Notes: generated by a model not told the origin, from the letters alone. DNA of 64,000 nucleotides from Bog-756 sp963777665 (GCA_963777665.1 CAVZRJ010000004.1:124001-188000); one strand, 5' to 3'. Counted from the stretch's first letter, positions 1 through 9,050 are shown. Translations and numbers: made by a program.

Positions 1-192
1 CATCCTGGGGGCTGGACTTCCTTCTATGACGTGCCGCCGAGTCTGGTCAACGCCCTCCATCAGTCCGGCAACGCAACGTTGGAAAAGATCGGCGGGGAAC
101 TGGCCGTTGACAACAGTCCCAACCATGCAAGATCGTTCAATAGCGTGCTTGAACGTGGAAAGGCGCTCTGCCATTCGCTGTCAACTGCCTGA
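1..192 (+). CDS. C-terminal part of an unknown protein, cut by window edge
   Basis: An open frame runs from base 1 to a TGA at 190-192 and gives 63 residues ending KALCHSLSTA. It has no start inside the window, so this is the tail of a gene that begins upstream. Composition is soluble and non-repetitive, with no motif I recognise. The following 160 bases up to the next gene look intergenic. The call rests only on the open frame and plausible codon use. Confidence 0.4.
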   Translation, partial: HPGGWTSFYDVPPSLVNALHQSGNATLEKIGGELAVDNSPNHARSFNSVLERGKALCHSLSTA

Positions 193-351
193 TCTGTCCC
201 CGGTCACCGGGAGCGGGAATGTTGTCGAGCGTGGCCAAACGGCACTTCTGCCATAGGTGATTCGACGTGTGCCTGACCCCCGCCACCGGGACGACACACG
301 GCGGCGCTTCGGCGACAGCTTGATCTGGTCGCCCGGTACTAGATTGACCTC

Positions 352-831
352 GTGGACGGCGCCGAGAATCCATCCCTTGGCTGGCGACCGGTTGTCACGC
401 TGACCCTCTGTGTCATCGGTCTCGGCTTGTCGATCTACACCCTCTGGATTCACTACCAGCCCAGTGCGCTGGCCTGCATCTCTGCTGGGCCAATCGACTG
501 CCAGGCCGTGCTCACCAGTGCTCAGTCAGTCGTAGTCGGCATCCCGGTGCCGTACTTCGGCATCGTGTTCTTTCTCGGGATGGGTGCCCTCTGTCTTCCT
601 GCTGCGTGGCGCATCTCTGCTGTGTGGGTTCACGTTCTTCGGCTGGCAGGTGTCGTCGTGGGGATCGGATCAGTGATCTATCTGATTTCGACCGAGTTGT
701 TCACCGTCAAGAAGATCTGCCTGTGGTGCTCGGGCGTTCACCTGGTGACGTTCGCCCTCTTCATCATCATCGTGACGGCAACTCCCGCCCTGATGGCTCG
801 TAGCGGTCAACCTCCCGCTTCTCAGCAGTAA
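352..831 (+). CDS. VKOR-family membrane thiol oxidoreductase
   Basis: 159 residues starting at GTG 352. Four hydrophobic segments are visible, about residues 13-34, 60-80, 90-112 and 127-145. The CLWC motif near residue 121 fits the CXXC redox centre of the vitamin K epoxide reductase family, and the two cysteines in ACISAGPIDC (about 42 and 50) fit the loop pair that relays electrons. In actinobacteria these proteins reoxidise DsbA-like enzymes that make disulfides in exported proteins, with a quinone as acceptor. The length matches a stand-alone VKOR domain without a fused thioredoxin. Two genes for exported proteins with paired cysteines lie nearby, consistent with that role. Confidence 0.85.
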   Translation: MDGAENPSLGWRPVVTLTLCVIGLGLSIYTLWIHYQPSALACISAGPIDCQAVLTSAQSVVVGIPVPYFGIVFFLGMGALCLPAAWRISAVWVHVLRLAGVVVGIGSVIYLISTELFTVKKICLWCSGVHLVTFALFIIIVTATPALMARSGQPPASQQ

Positions 832-880
832 CCCTGGCCAGCGGCACCTCTGGGATTGCCCATCTGGCAGACTGCTGCCG

Positions 881-1570
881 GTGTTTACAAGAGGCCATCG
901 AGGCTGGCGGATCGGATTGCTCTCGGCAGTTGTCGGCGCCCTTGCTGGATGCGGTTCTGGTTCGCTGACCGCCAGAGGCTCGTCGACAACATCACTGTCC
1001 CAGTCCTCGACGACAATAAGCTCCACCACTACGACCGAAGTTCCAACACCGTCGAATGCCTCACCGAGCACAACGATGACACCGGCCACCAGTTCAGCCC
1101 CACCGTGCCAGGATGGCCAAATAGCAGTCTCGGATGCGGGCGGCGGTTCAGCCGGTGGCCACCAAGGTCAAGTGATTCTGTTCACCAACCAAAGTCAGTC
1201 AACATGCTCCCTCTCGGGTTATCCCGGAGTGGCCGGACTCAATGCACAGGGTGGCGAAGCTGTCCAGGCCCAGCGCACTCTCAGCGGGTACCTCGGCGGG
1301 CTCCTGACCGCTCCCACTCCTCCCGTCGTATCTCTGGCTCCAATGCAGATCGCCTCAGCCACGGTCGAGGCAACCGATAATCCGATTGGATCGGCCACGT
1401 CCTGCCCGTTCTATCCGTACCTCCTTGTCACGCCGCCCGATCTCACCGATTCAGTACAAGTGACCGTCAGCGGCTTGGGGCGCCCCAATCACCCCGGGCT
1501 CCCCGGGTGCACCGGGATCGAGGTCCACCCTGTGCTGCCAGGCAGTAGTGGAGCATCGGCGGGGTTCTAG
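881..1570 (+). CDS. DUF4232-type secreted lipoprotein
   Basis: 229 residues from GTG 881. An N-terminal signal (basic MFTRGHRGWR, then a hydrophobic run) ends in the lipobox LAGC, so the protein should be lipid-anchored outside the membrane. A Ser/Thr-rich linker (about residues 25-75) leads to a compact domain with spaced cysteines and the pattern GQVILFTNQSQSTCSLSGYP followed by GLNAQGG, which is typical of DUF4232 domains of actinobacterial lipoproteins. Function of that domain is unknown. It follows the VKOR gene in the same direction with a 49-base gap, so the two may be co-transcribed, and its cysteines could be VKOR/DsbA substrates (inference). Confidence 0.75.
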   Translation: MFTRGHRGWRIGLLSAVVGALAGCGSGSLTARGSSTTSLSQSSTTISSTTTTEVPTPSNASPSTTMTPATSSAPPCQDGQIAVSDAGGGSAGGHQGQVILFTNQSQSTCSLSGYPGVAGLNAQGGEAVQAQRTLSGYLGGLLTAPTPPVVSLAPMQIASATVEATDNPIGSATSCPFYPYLLVTPPDLTDSVQVTVSGLGRPNHPGLPGCTGIEVHPVLPGSSGASAGF

Positions 1571-1684
1571 AGGGGTTCGCCTATTCCGCCGCCCCCTCTG
1601 TTGGCAGCAACGATGGTCCGATGGCGCATCGCCGGACTCGTACACCGTCGAGGAGCTTGACGTGCCCGAAGCCTAGTTGGTGGA

Positions 1685-2488
1685 GTGTCAAACGAACCGG
1701 AACTCTCGAATGATCTTGATGATTACAAACGCATCGTGCAGGCGGGTCAGCGGGCGATGTCCAGGGCAGAGTTGTGGGGCCATGGCAAAATGGCTTCAAT
1801 GCAGGCGTTTGCTTATGAAAGACAGGTGATCAGCGGACAGGACGGTCAACCGCCGCTTCGTCCAGGTAAGCCGCTCAAGTTCGTGGTGGAGGATCCCGCA
1901 ACGGGACATCGCTCATCCACGTGGCGGGTTTGGACGAGCAAGTCCGCAGACGATGTCTTCGTCTGTGAGACCGAGAGCGGCGGCGAGTGGAAGACGAGCC
2001 TTCATAATGATTGGGGAAAGTGGCGGATAGCAATGACAACCGAGGCCGCCGATCGTCGTGACATCCCCAGGGTAGTTCTTAGTGAACAGGACCGGCCGGT
2101 TCAATGTGCTGACGGCTGGGCCGAGGGCACCGCACTCTTGATCCCTTGCTCTGATCTGCGACCCTCACCACGTATGTTCTCGGATGACGTGCTTCGTGTG
2201 CCTACCTCTCCCTCTCATTCAGCAATCGGCGTACGATTGCTCCTTCAGGAGCCGGGAAGTTCGACGTTCACGGCGCTAGAGAATGCCTTTGGATTGGGTG
2301 TCGTGGAGCGACCGAATGGAGGAACACTGTATGTAGTGGCACAAACCACCTCCCTGAGCAGTGAACTAATCACGAGCCTGGCAGCGATACGGGCAGACGT
2401 ACGAACCACTGCACCTCACGCTGGCCGATACGTGGGAATCCTGGCGGGAGACGATCAGCGCATTCTCGTGGACCTGGCGCTCACGTAG
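1685..2488 (+). CDS. hypothetical protein, 267 aa
   Basis: Long open frame from GTG 1685, directly preceded by the purine-rich GGTGGA. No signal peptide and no membrane segment. The N-terminal 30 residues are acidic and probably helical; residues 65-110 look beta-rich (KFVVEDP, STWRVWTSKSADDVFVCE). I do not recognise the family. Codon use matches its neighbours. It could be a cytoplasmic partner of the upstream secreted genes or independent; the sequence does not decide. Confidence 0.6.
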   Translation: MSNEPELSNDLDDYKRIVQAGQRAMSRAELWGHGKMASMQAFAYERQVISGQDGQPPLRPGKPLKFVVEDPATGHRSSTWRVWTSKSADDVFVCETESGGEWKTSLHNDWGKWRIAMTTEAADRRDIPRVVLSEQDRPVQCADGWAEGTALLIPCSDLRPSPRMFSDDVLRVPTSPSHSAIGVRLLLQEPGSSTFTALENAFGLGVVERPNGGTLYVVAQTTSLSSELITSLAAIRADVRTTAPHAGRYVGILAGDDQRILVDLALT

Positions 2489-2930
2489 ATCGAGTGACGC
2501 ATTCAGCGGAGACCGTCTCATTGCGGCAAGGCTCGCTCCCACCGTGGGCCAGGATGGCCTCGTGCGAAGGGCCTCAGCGACGAGTCGTTCCCGAAGCCGA
2601 AGTGGATCACACATCCAGCGTGCCATCGACAGGCTGCCCCGTCCCCACGGGTCGTCCCTTTCCCTCGGTCTCCTACGGCCAACCAATGGGCCGAAGAATC
2701 CCTCGCTACACAAGCAGGTGGTAGTCAGCCTGCTTCACACCACCAAGTAGCTGACGGGTCGAGCAGCAAGTGTCTGGAGCTTCCTCCCGGTAACTTCGGA
2801 CGATCTGCTCTCTGCCAGCCTTCTCCCCTCCAAGTCTGCTGGGACGCTCGCAGAAGCCCCGCAACAGGTAAGGGTGACGGACGGTCAGAAGACCCTAGAT
2901 GCTCTCTGTGCTCGAAGTTCGGATCGGCCC
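2489..2930. other. 442-base stretch without a convincing gene
   Basis: Short overlapping frames on both strands have no ribosome binding site, no domain and arginine/serine-rich shadow-like compositions. No RNA gene or long repeat was seen. It separates the rightward gene ending at 2488 from the leftward nuclease pair, so it probably holds convergent 3' ends or gene remnants. Confidence 0.4.
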
Positions 2931-3329
2931 TTACAGATTCTCCAAGGATTGGCCCGCTAATCTCGCCGCCGTCAGAGCGGCGCTCTCGACCAGAAGCCGT
3001 GCGGACTTGTGTCGCAGATCGAGAGTGGACTCCGCTTGATCGACGGTGATCGCTGCCTCTGTGACGATACTTATGACGATCACTCGACCCGACTTCAGGA
3101 GTTCGAGAGCCTTGGCGTTGAGCCGCACGTTCGTCGCCTGGGATGGACCGGGCGTTCGGTAGTGCTGGAACCTGCGACAAAGGCGATCTGTCTCACCAAT
3201 GTAGAAGTGGTTGTCCAAGTCGAAGCGGTATGCGCCAGGCGCTTCTGGCACATCCGGGAAGCGTAACTTGTCGCCTTCGAGTTGGAGTTCGCCAACTTCG
3301 TCCCATGAGAAGTCCACAGCAACTTGCAT
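2931..3329 (-). CDS. GIY-YIG domain protein
   Basis: 132 residues, ATG at 3329 with AAGGTGG upstream. Residues 32-53 read GAYRF then FYIGETDRLCRRFQHY, matching the GIY and YIG blocks and the following catalytic arginine of the GIY-YIG nuclease fold; a glutamate in AEST further on fits the metal-binding position. Such domains cut DNA in UvrC, restriction enzymes and homing nucleases. Here the domain sits after a short N-terminal extension and is followed by a leucine/alanine-rich tail. The neighbour upstream on the same strand also looks like a nuclease, suggesting a small DNA-targeting or defence module (inference). Confidence 0.7.
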   Translation of the reverse strand: MQVAVDFSWDEVGELQLEGDKLRFPDVPEAPGAYRFDLDNHFYIGETDRLCRRFQHYRTPGPSQATNVRLNAKALELLKSGRVIVISIVTEAAITVDQAESTLDLRHKSARLLVESAALTAARLAGQSLENL

Positions 3330-3387
3330 GATCCCACCTTGCCACAGCCTGTTGGAGGCTCACTTGGCAAGTAGGTCCCTTCGTAGT

Positions 3388-3972
3388 TCATGGCCCAACA
3401 AAGTCAAACAGCGCATCGCACCATGCTCGAAGCTGTTCGGCTCGTGACCTCCATCCAGCGTCCTCCCACTGGTGAAGTTCTTCGATCATCGTCTCGATAG
3501 ACAGAACGTCCACGACACCGGTAGCCAGTTTCACCGAGAGGACTCCCTCGGGGGTAGTGGCGCCCCACACCAGCACGGCTCCATCCGTTCTCACTGGCTT
3601 GGCCCCCACCTTGACGGTCAGGCCATGACCCTCCCTTGCGACCTCCAAAAACCGGAGGAACGCCGCTCCTACATGGTGATCCAGTTGGCGAGGTTCGACA
3701 AGGCGGAGGTACCGGTAGTTGTCATAGGCCAACTCGCACTTCATCTCGGCTACGTAGGTCTTGGATGTCTCCCGATCCCGCAGCGTGAAGTCCAACGTGT
3801 GCCATTTGCCCTCCGAGGTGTGGATAGTTGGCCGACCGAGATCCTCGTACTTCGACCGAGGGCTTGCACACCAGTAGCGGACGATTTCCTCGCTGAAGAT
3901 CCCGAACACTCTGGACAGGAAGTTGTCCCGTTTCGAATCCCCGCTGCGGAACACGCTCTCAAGGGTCGCCAT
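3388..3972 (-). CDS. PD-(D/E)XK-like nuclease, putative
   Basis: Start taken at ATG 3972 (194 residues). Earlier in-frame starts would overlap the well-marked rightward gene at 4135. WHTLDF (aspartate at 61) followed by VAEMKCE (Glu76-x-Lys78) is the D...ExK spacing of restriction-endonuclease-like folds. The N-terminus is helical and acidic (FSEEIVRYW). The C-terminal half has beta strands (GLTVKVG, GAVLVWGAT). It lies 58 bases upstream of the GIY-YIG gene on the same strand. I do not recognise a named family, so the nuclease call is from the motif only. Confidence 0.5.
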   Translation of the reverse strand: MATLESVFRSGDSKRDNFLSRVFGIFSEEIVRYWCASPRSKYEDLGRPTIHTSEGKWHTLDFTLRDRETSKTYVAEMKCELAYDNYRYLRLVEPRQLDHHVGAAFLRFLEVAREGHGLTVKVGAKPVRTDGAVLVWGATTPEGVLSVKLATGVVDVLSIETMIEELHQWEDAGWRSRAEQLRAWCDALFDFVGP

Positions 3973-4134
3973 GACACTTGAGTGTTGTACATCTGTCTCA
4001 ACCAGTCGAGCGGCTTGGCGGAGCAGGTAGTCTGGTCCTCTACATCCAGAGGAGTCGAGGGACCTGGCCCGATGACGCTCCGCCAACCAGCCGAGAGGCG
4101 ATGGTGGCAATGCCGGGAACGATGAGGAGGAATC

Positions 4135-4620
4135 ATGACGGACATCATCGACGGCGCCTACGACACGCCCGAGGGTCGCAAGCTCTTCGTGAGGCAGCGA
4201 CCGAATGAGACTGGGGATGACTTCGCAACTCGGGCGATGGGCTTCCTGTACGCCATGAGCGATAACCATGTCCTCGACAAGGTGCTGGCCAGCGCTCCGA
4301 CTGATTGGGAGATCGTCCCGAGTACCAGGTGGATCGAGGCTGTGAACCGATCCGATCCGAGGCTCCGCCTGCGGCTCACCGCTCTCTCGTCCAGCAGCGG
4401 TGGCTCAGTCGGGCACCTCGTGGTTGCGTGCGAGGGCGATCAGATTGCGGACGACTGGGCTGACCTTCAGGACGGAGGAGTCTGGCTTCCCCGTGCAGAG
4501 GATGGCCGCATCAGGACTTGGCAGGCAGGCCTATGGTCTCTGGTTCATGCGATTCGGGGCCTGAGCAACCAGTTCGACGCCTGCCTTGAACGCAGTGGCA
4601 TTGGGGTGGAGGGAGGATAG
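4135..4620 (+). CDS. hypothetical protein, 161 aa
   Basis: ATG 4135 is preceded by a strong ribosome site (GAGGAGGAATC). The product is soluble and acidic, with no signal or membrane segment and no motif I know. It is divergent from the nuclease-like gene at 3972 across a 162-base gap likely to hold both promoters. Its stop codon abuts the ATG of the next small gene, so the two are translationally coupled. It may work with the divergent nucleases, but the sequence alone does not show this. Confidence 0.65.
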   Translation: MTDIIDGAYDTPEGRKLFVRQRPNETGDDFATRAMGFLYAMSDNHVLDKVLASAPTDWEIVPSTRWIEAVNRSDPRLRLRLTALSSSSGGSVGHLVVACEGDQIADDWADLQDGGVWLPRAEDGRIRTWQAGLWSLVHAIRGLSNQFDACLERSGIGVEGG

Positions 4621-4815
4621 ATGGCGACGAAGATGGCAGTGTGCCCTGACGGCATGTGGAGGGTGTACACCGTGAAAGGTGAACTCGCCACGGTGCAGGT
4701 GGGAGGTAGAAGCATCGAGGGGAGGATCACGGAAGCAGATGGCGTCACGAGGTTCAGGCAATCGGCTCATCATCATGGCGCTCATCTTATGTATTACCCA
4801 GCACGACCCGTCTAG
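4621..4815 (+). CDS. small hypothetical protein, 64 aa
   Basis: The ATG follows the TAG of the preceding gene with no gap (TAGATG), and GGAGGGAGGA lies just before it inside the upstream gene, which fits coupled translation. The product has a short beta-like stretch (MWRVYTVKGELATVQVGG) and a histidine-rich tail. There is no recognisable domain. Coupling to the 161-aa protein suggests a stoichiometric partner. Confidence 0.55.
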   Translation: MATKMAVCPDGMWRVYTVKGELATVQVGGRSIEGRITEADGVTRFRQSAHHHGAHLMYYPARPV

Positions 4816-4888
4816 CCATCGGCAAAAGCACGCTGTACTGATCGGTAGATTAGAAGTTCTGATCGGGTGACGGTGACCCGACCGCTAT

Positions 4889-5473
4889 GTGGGACCATTT
4901 GCTGTGATCTCGACCCAAATCGTCGTCAAAATCGTCAGCCCTGGCGCATCCGGTACAAGCGCCGTGACGCTCGTTATTGCCATCTTCGGCCTCATGCTTG
5001 CCCTTGCGTCCCTCCTCTGGCAATGGTTCAGCTATCGACTCGGAGGGCCTCGGTTGAAGATCACCCTCAAGAGGGGATACATGGGTACGGGCGGACTCGT
5101 GTCCTCACCTGTGGGACTCGACGCCGATACTCAAATGGCATCGCAGGGCCTGACGCAGAAGCTCGTCGGTGTTGAGGTTCGGAATGTGGGTCGTCTACCT
5201 ATCTCGATAGATGGTGCGGAGGCGAGCATGGAGAACGGGGCTTCGTTTACAGAGACCAACTTTCCTGCAAATCCTCCCCACGGCGCACGCATTGAGGCGC
5301 ACAGTTCAGAGAGTTGGTGGGTTCGTTGGGACGCCGTGGTCGCAATGGCTTCGGCTTCGGCTGCCGTCAAGCCCGAATGGAACCGTCCACAAGAGGTGCG
5401 GATGGTAGTGCGGCCTGCTGCGGGCAAGCGCAAGCGAACTAGGGAACACCTCATGGTCTCCCCTCGCCCCTAA
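4889..5473 (+). CDS. membrane-anchored hypothetical protein
   Basis: 194 residues from GTG 4889. One clear membrane helix (about residues 24-46, VTLVIAIFGLMLALASLLW) is followed by RLGGPRLKITLKRGY, a layout often seen in actinobacterial single-pass proteins of unknown role with a cytoplasmic beta-sandwich-like domain (VGVEVRNVGRLPISIDGAE). The C-terminus is very basic. No enzyme motif. The gene stands 73 bases after the coupled pair and may be a separate unit. Confidence 0.6.
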   Translation: MGPFAVISTQIVVKIVSPGASGTSAVTLVIAIFGLMLALASLLWQWFSYRLGGPRLKITLKRGYMGTGGLVSSPVGLDADTQMASQGLTQKLVGVEVRNVGRLPISIDGAEASMENGASFTETNFPANPPHGARIEAHSSESWWVRWDAVVAMASASAAVKPEWNRPQEVRMVVRPAAGKRKRTREHLMVSPRP

Positions 5474-5596
5474 CGTCGGCGCCCACGCTCGCCCAATAGC
5501 CGCAATCTCAACTGTGGGTGGCCTACCGGCGCCTCTATGGCGAGCATGGTTGTCTGATGGCGAATCGCCGGACTTCCCCCGTCAACCAAGAAGGGC

Positions 5597-5848
5597 TTAC
5601 CGGGGTAGCTTCATGCGCTCTTGCAAGCCATCGAGAAGTTGTCCGGGCTGAACCTCAAGAGCTTTTGCCAGCTTCAAGATGTTGTCAAGGGACACGTTGC
5701 GCTCACCACGCTCAGCATCCCCGATGTACGTCGGATGCATCCCGGTCTCGTCCGCAAGCCGCTCCTGGGTCCAATCGAGTGCAAGCCGTGAAGCTCGAAC
5801 ACGGTGACCGAACTGGACTCGCCAGGCGGGTTTGGCAGCGGCTTTCAT
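5597..5848 (-). CDS. XRE-family helix-turn-helix regulator
   Basis: 83 residues, nearly all of it one HTH_3 domain: FGHRVRASRLALDWTQERLA, then DETGMHPTYIGDAERGERN and VSLDNILKLAKALEVQPGQLL. These are the five helices of the lambda-repressor-like fold, including the TQERLAD turn and the YIGDAERG recognition segment. Such small stand-alone regulators usually control a neighbouring gene set in a mobile region. It is read leftward, opposite to both neighbours; its target is unknown. Confidence 0.85.
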   Translation of the reverse strand: MKAAAKPAWRVQFGHRVRASRLALDWTQERLADETGMHPTYIGDAERGERNVSLDNILKLAKALEVQPGQLLDGLQERMKLPR

Positions 5849-6037
5849 TGCCTGGCCATCCCAGCCTGGTGCAGACTATGAGTCCACAGGCTATGAGTGG
5901 GATTAGTCCCTCCACAGCTTCGTGATTTTTAGTGGGGCCGGGCAACCATGACAGTTGGGATCTGTCAGTAGTTGCCAGACGGATCGCTGGTGCGCTGGTG
6001 GCATTGAACTATCATTTGACCTGAGGGGCGGTGCGAT

Positions 6038-7195
6038 ATGAGTAATACGAGCCAAGGCGAAGGATGGTGGCAGGCATCGGACGGGAAGTGGTATCCGCCC
6101 CATCTGAAGCCGGAGCCTGTCCTTCCTCTCCCGCCTCAAGCTGAAGTCCCTTCGGACCCCGAGGCTGCGCCTATCAAGGTGCCGTCAGCAGTCGCCGCTT
6201 CTGAACCTATTGCCACGGTTCCCAATGCTCAAGCCCACACTCCAACTTTGCCGTCGACCACCCTACGACGTTGGAATCGATCGAAGGCACTTTGGGCCGG
6301 TGCCGCCGTCGCAGCACTCGCAGTCGCAGGAGCAGGAGTGGTCATCACGGCATGTGGCTCCTCTACCGCTGCCCCCCCGCCCACCACGACGGCTTCTGTG
6401 GCTTCTCAGTGGGACTCTGGCGTACTTGTACTGGAGACGGGTACTGCTGCGGTTTCCAGCGGTTTCCAAGAGGTTAGCAACTCAGCGATTAAGGCTGGCT
6501 GTCAACAGATCCTCAATGAAGTGCAGACTCTTCGGCCGATGCCTGCACCACCGGGACTTAGCTTCGGTGGGTACCAGGAGTTAAAGACAGCTTTGTCGTA
6601 TTTCAAGACTGGCGGTAATCAGTGCATTACGGGAATCAGTTTGGGCGGCCTCCTCAACCCTGTCACCGATACCGGTGGCGGAGGTATCGGATCTATCGCC
6701 CTGGCAGGCGAATCTTTCAACTCTGGCATGATGACTATTCTCACCCAGACAGATAGCGAACTGTCGAGTGTGTGGTCGACCGCAGCGGGCCACAGTCCGG
6801 TGCTCTATCCGACGACCACGACAACTACGACACCGCCTCCCACCACAACGACCGCCGCATCCGATTCGCAATCGATTGAGCCACCTTTTCCGCCCGGTGG
6901 AGTGGGGGAGCCGTGGCAGCCTGCACCTCCGTCTCTTGTGTCTGCAGTTGCCGAAAGCGGCGATTCAACTGGCTCCCTCTGGATGGCGCAAGATCCGAAC
7001 TCAGCAGCGTGGTACGAGGTGGTAGATGTGACCGAGCAACCGGGCGGGACTGAAGTGGTGGGTAACTTGGTCAACCACGTCAACGGCCAATGGGTTGGGG
7101 CCAATAACCTGGGTGTGACGGGATGGACTTGCGGCAAGCCCTCTAACGTGGTCTCCGATTTTGGGCTTCCACACCACATGGTGGACTGCGGTTGA
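6038..7195 (+). CDS. secreted/membrane-anchored protein with GWWQASDGKWYPP head
   Basis: 385 residues from ATG 6038. The first 15 residues contain GWWQASDGKWYPP, a short Trp-rich motif that I associate with Acidimicrobiia envelope proteins. A Pro-rich cytoplasmic stretch, a membrane segment near residues 88-108 ending in a cysteine, and a Thr/Pro-rich linker follow. The outside part has two halves split by a second Thr-rich linker (TTTTTTTPPPTTTT); the last 60 residues (WYEVVDVTEQPGG to GLPHHMVDCG) look like a small folded domain. The first 250 coding bases are nearly identical to the next gene. Function unknown. Confidence 0.7.
   Translation: MSNTSQGEGWWQASDGKWYPPHLKPEPVLPLPPQAEVPSDPEAAPIKVPSAVAASEPIATVPNAQAHTPTLPSTTLRRWNRSKALWAGAAVAALAVAGAGVVITACGSSTAAPPPTTTASVASQWDSGVLVLETGTAAVSSGFQEVSNSAIKAGCQQILNEVQTLRPMPAPPGLSFGGYQELKTALSYFKTGGNQCITGISLGGLLNPVTDTGGGGIGSIALAGESFNSGMMTILTQTDSELSSVWSTAAGHSPVLYPTTTTTTTPPPTTTTAASDSQSIEPPFPPGGVGEPWQPAPPSLVSAVAESGDSTGSLWMAQDPNSAAWYEVVDVTEQPGGTEVVGNLVNHVNGQWVGANNLGVTGWTCGKPSNVVSDFGLPHHMVDCG
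6065..6312 (+). repeat. 5' module shared with the following paralogue (copy 1)
   Basis: Bases 6065-6312 match 7347-7594 with only about eight substitutions and no gaps, while the rest of the two genes is unrelated. The segment encodes the Trp-rich head, Pro-rich stretch and start of the membrane helix. This indicates a recent duplication or gene conversion of just the export/anchor module. Confidence 0.9.
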
Positions 7196-7319
7196 GTGTC
7201 CGCCCTCAGCAGGTCTGGACTCAAGACTGCGAGAACGGCGTTGCAGCCGCCGCCGGTTAGCGAGGACTGGCGTGATTGCCGCCCAGTGCTCCTTGTGATT
7301 CCAGTGGGATGGAACTCGC

Positions 7320-9050
7320 ATGAGTGACACAGGCCAGGGCGGGGGGTGGTGGCAGGCATCGGACGGGAAGTGGTATCCGCCCCATCTGAAGCCGGAGCCT
7401 GTCCTTCCTCTCCCGCCTCAAGCTGAAGTCCCTTCGGACCCCGAGGCTGCGCCTATCAAGGTGCCGTCAGCAGTCGCCGCTTCTGAACCTATTGCCACGC
7501 TTTCCAATGCTCAAGCCCACACTCCAACTTTGTCATCGACCCCCCTACGACGTTGGAATCGATCGAAGGCGCTCTGGGCCGGTGCTGCCGTCGCTCTAGT
7601 GGCCGCAGCCGTCATCGCAGCAGTGGCTCTTGTCCCTTCTCACAAGGGCGTCAGCACCGCTCAGAACGGTGCCAACCACAACAGCACACCCAATCAGACG
7701 AGGTGGTCAAATGGTCACCAGATTGACACCAGTGGAACCGGCTTGAACTCCATTTCTTGCCCAACAACCGATTTCTGTGTTGCCGTCAACGGCGGCGGAT
7801 CGGTGCTTGCCGTCAACGGCGGCGGTGCAGTCTCCAGTCAGCAGATTGATTACAATACGAACGTTAACGGCCAGGTCGGTCTGTATTCCGTTTCTTGTGC
7901 AACGTCCACCTTCTGCGTTGCCGTGGACGGAGCGGGAAATGAGTTCACCTATTCCGGAGGCATCTGGTCGAACGGCCAGCAGATCGACAACAGCACCTTT
8001 TCCAATGGCGGCCAAGAGCCCCTGCTTTCCGTTTCTTGTGCAACTTCCACCTTCTGTGTTGCCGTGGACGGAGCGGGAAATGAGTTCACCTATTCCGGAG
8101 GCATCTGGTCGAACGGCCAGCAGATCGACAACAGCGGCTCACTTCTCGCCTCCGTGTCCTGCCCGACTGCGAGTGTCTGTGTTGCAGTAGACAATGTCGG
8201 AACTGAGTTCACGTACTCTCAGGGCGCATGGGCGAGCGGTCAACGGGTAGACAGCAGCCACTCTGGTCTCAACTCAGTGTCTTGCCCCACCACGACCTTC
8301 TGTGTTGCCTTAGGCAATGAATCCGAGTTCACTTACTCATCAGGATCTTGGTCTAACGGAACACAGATTGACAGTGAAACAAATGGCTTTGCTAAATCGG
8401 CCATCCTCGCCTCCGTGTCCTGCCCGACTGCGAGTTTCTGTGTCGCAGTGGACAACGGCGGATACGACTTCACCTATTCCGGAGGCGAGTGGTCGGACAG
8501 TCAGCAGATTGGCAGTGACATTGTGAACGGCAACAACCGGACCGTCTTGACCTCTGTCTCTTGCCCGACGACAAGCGTCTGCACCGCCGTGGATGGAGGC
8601 GGAAGCGGGTACGCATACACGGCCACGGCCGGAGATACACATACAAGCACGGCGCCTGCTCCGTTGACCCCGCCAACAACCACGACATCCGTACCTCAAT
8701 CGACGACAACGACCACGGCTCCGACAGGTAGTCCTGGGTACCTTCCTGCACCTGCCGCCCTTCAACGGGCGGTCCTCGCTGCTCTAAATGGCGCATACCC
8801 GGCGAACGAGGTGCTGGTGACTTATCGTCCCGACCCGAGTGATCCGGCTTGGGTGAACTTCGGAATCAATCCGGCTCCGGGATTTGAGAATGACGTGCAG
8901 GGTGCGGGAGGGATCGCCTACAACAGTGGCAATATGTGGACGATCGCTTCAGGTCCAGGCACGGCATTCATTGGATGTCCCCCAACGCAGATTCCAATCC
9001 CCGAATCTGTTCTTCAGGCATTTGGGATCGGCAGTTGTCCCAGTAGCTGA
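7320..9050 (+). CDS. secreted beta-repeat protein with GWWQASDGKWYPP head
   Basis: 576 residues from ATG 7320. Same head and membrane anchor as the upstream paralogue. The exterior carries six or seven repeats of about 35-50 residues built on SVSCPTTxFCVAVDGGG then FTYSGGxWSNGQQID. Each repeat has a pair of cysteines and alternating beta-strand pattern, which suggests a propeller-like fold stabilised by disulfides (inference). A Thr/Pro linker (about 440-480) leads to a C-terminal domain of about 95 residues with two cysteines. Likely a surface binding protein. The VKOR gene at 352 could support folding of such cysteine-rich proteins. Confidence 0.75.
   Translation: MSDTGQGGGWWQASDGKWYPPHLKPEPVLPLPPQAEVPSDPEAAPIKVPSAVAASEPIATLSNAQAHTPTLSSTPLRRWNRSKALWAGAAVALVAAAVIAAVALVPSHKGVSTAQNGANHNSTPNQTRWSNGHQIDTSGTGLNSISCPTTDFCVAVNGGGSVLAVNGGGAVSSQQIDYNTNVNGQVGLYSVSCATSTFCVAVDGAGNEFTYSGGIWSNGQQIDNSTFSNGGQEPLLSVSCATSTFCVAVDGAGNEFTYSGGIWSNGQQIDNSGSLLASVSCPTASVCVAVDNVGTEFTYSQGAWASGQRVDSSHSGLNSVSCPTTTFCVALGNESEFTYSSGSWSNGTQIDSETNGFAKSAILASVSCPTASFCVAVDNGGYDFTYSGGEWSDSQQIGSDIVNGNNRTVLTSVSCPTTSVCTAVDGGGSGYAYTATAGDTHTSTAPAPLTPPTTTTSVPQSTTTTTAPTGSPGYLPAPAALQRAVLAALNGAYPANEVLVTYRPDPSDPAWVNFGINPAPGFENDVQGAGGIAYNSGNMWTIASGPGTAFIGCPPTQIPIPESVLQAFGIGSCPSS

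Noticed and set aside
1600..5580. Similar strings near 1609-1636 and 5545-5575 (GATGGCG.ATCGCCGGACT) as a dispersed repeat
   Set aside because: About 25 bases only, no flanking similarity, no structure; too little to call a repeat.
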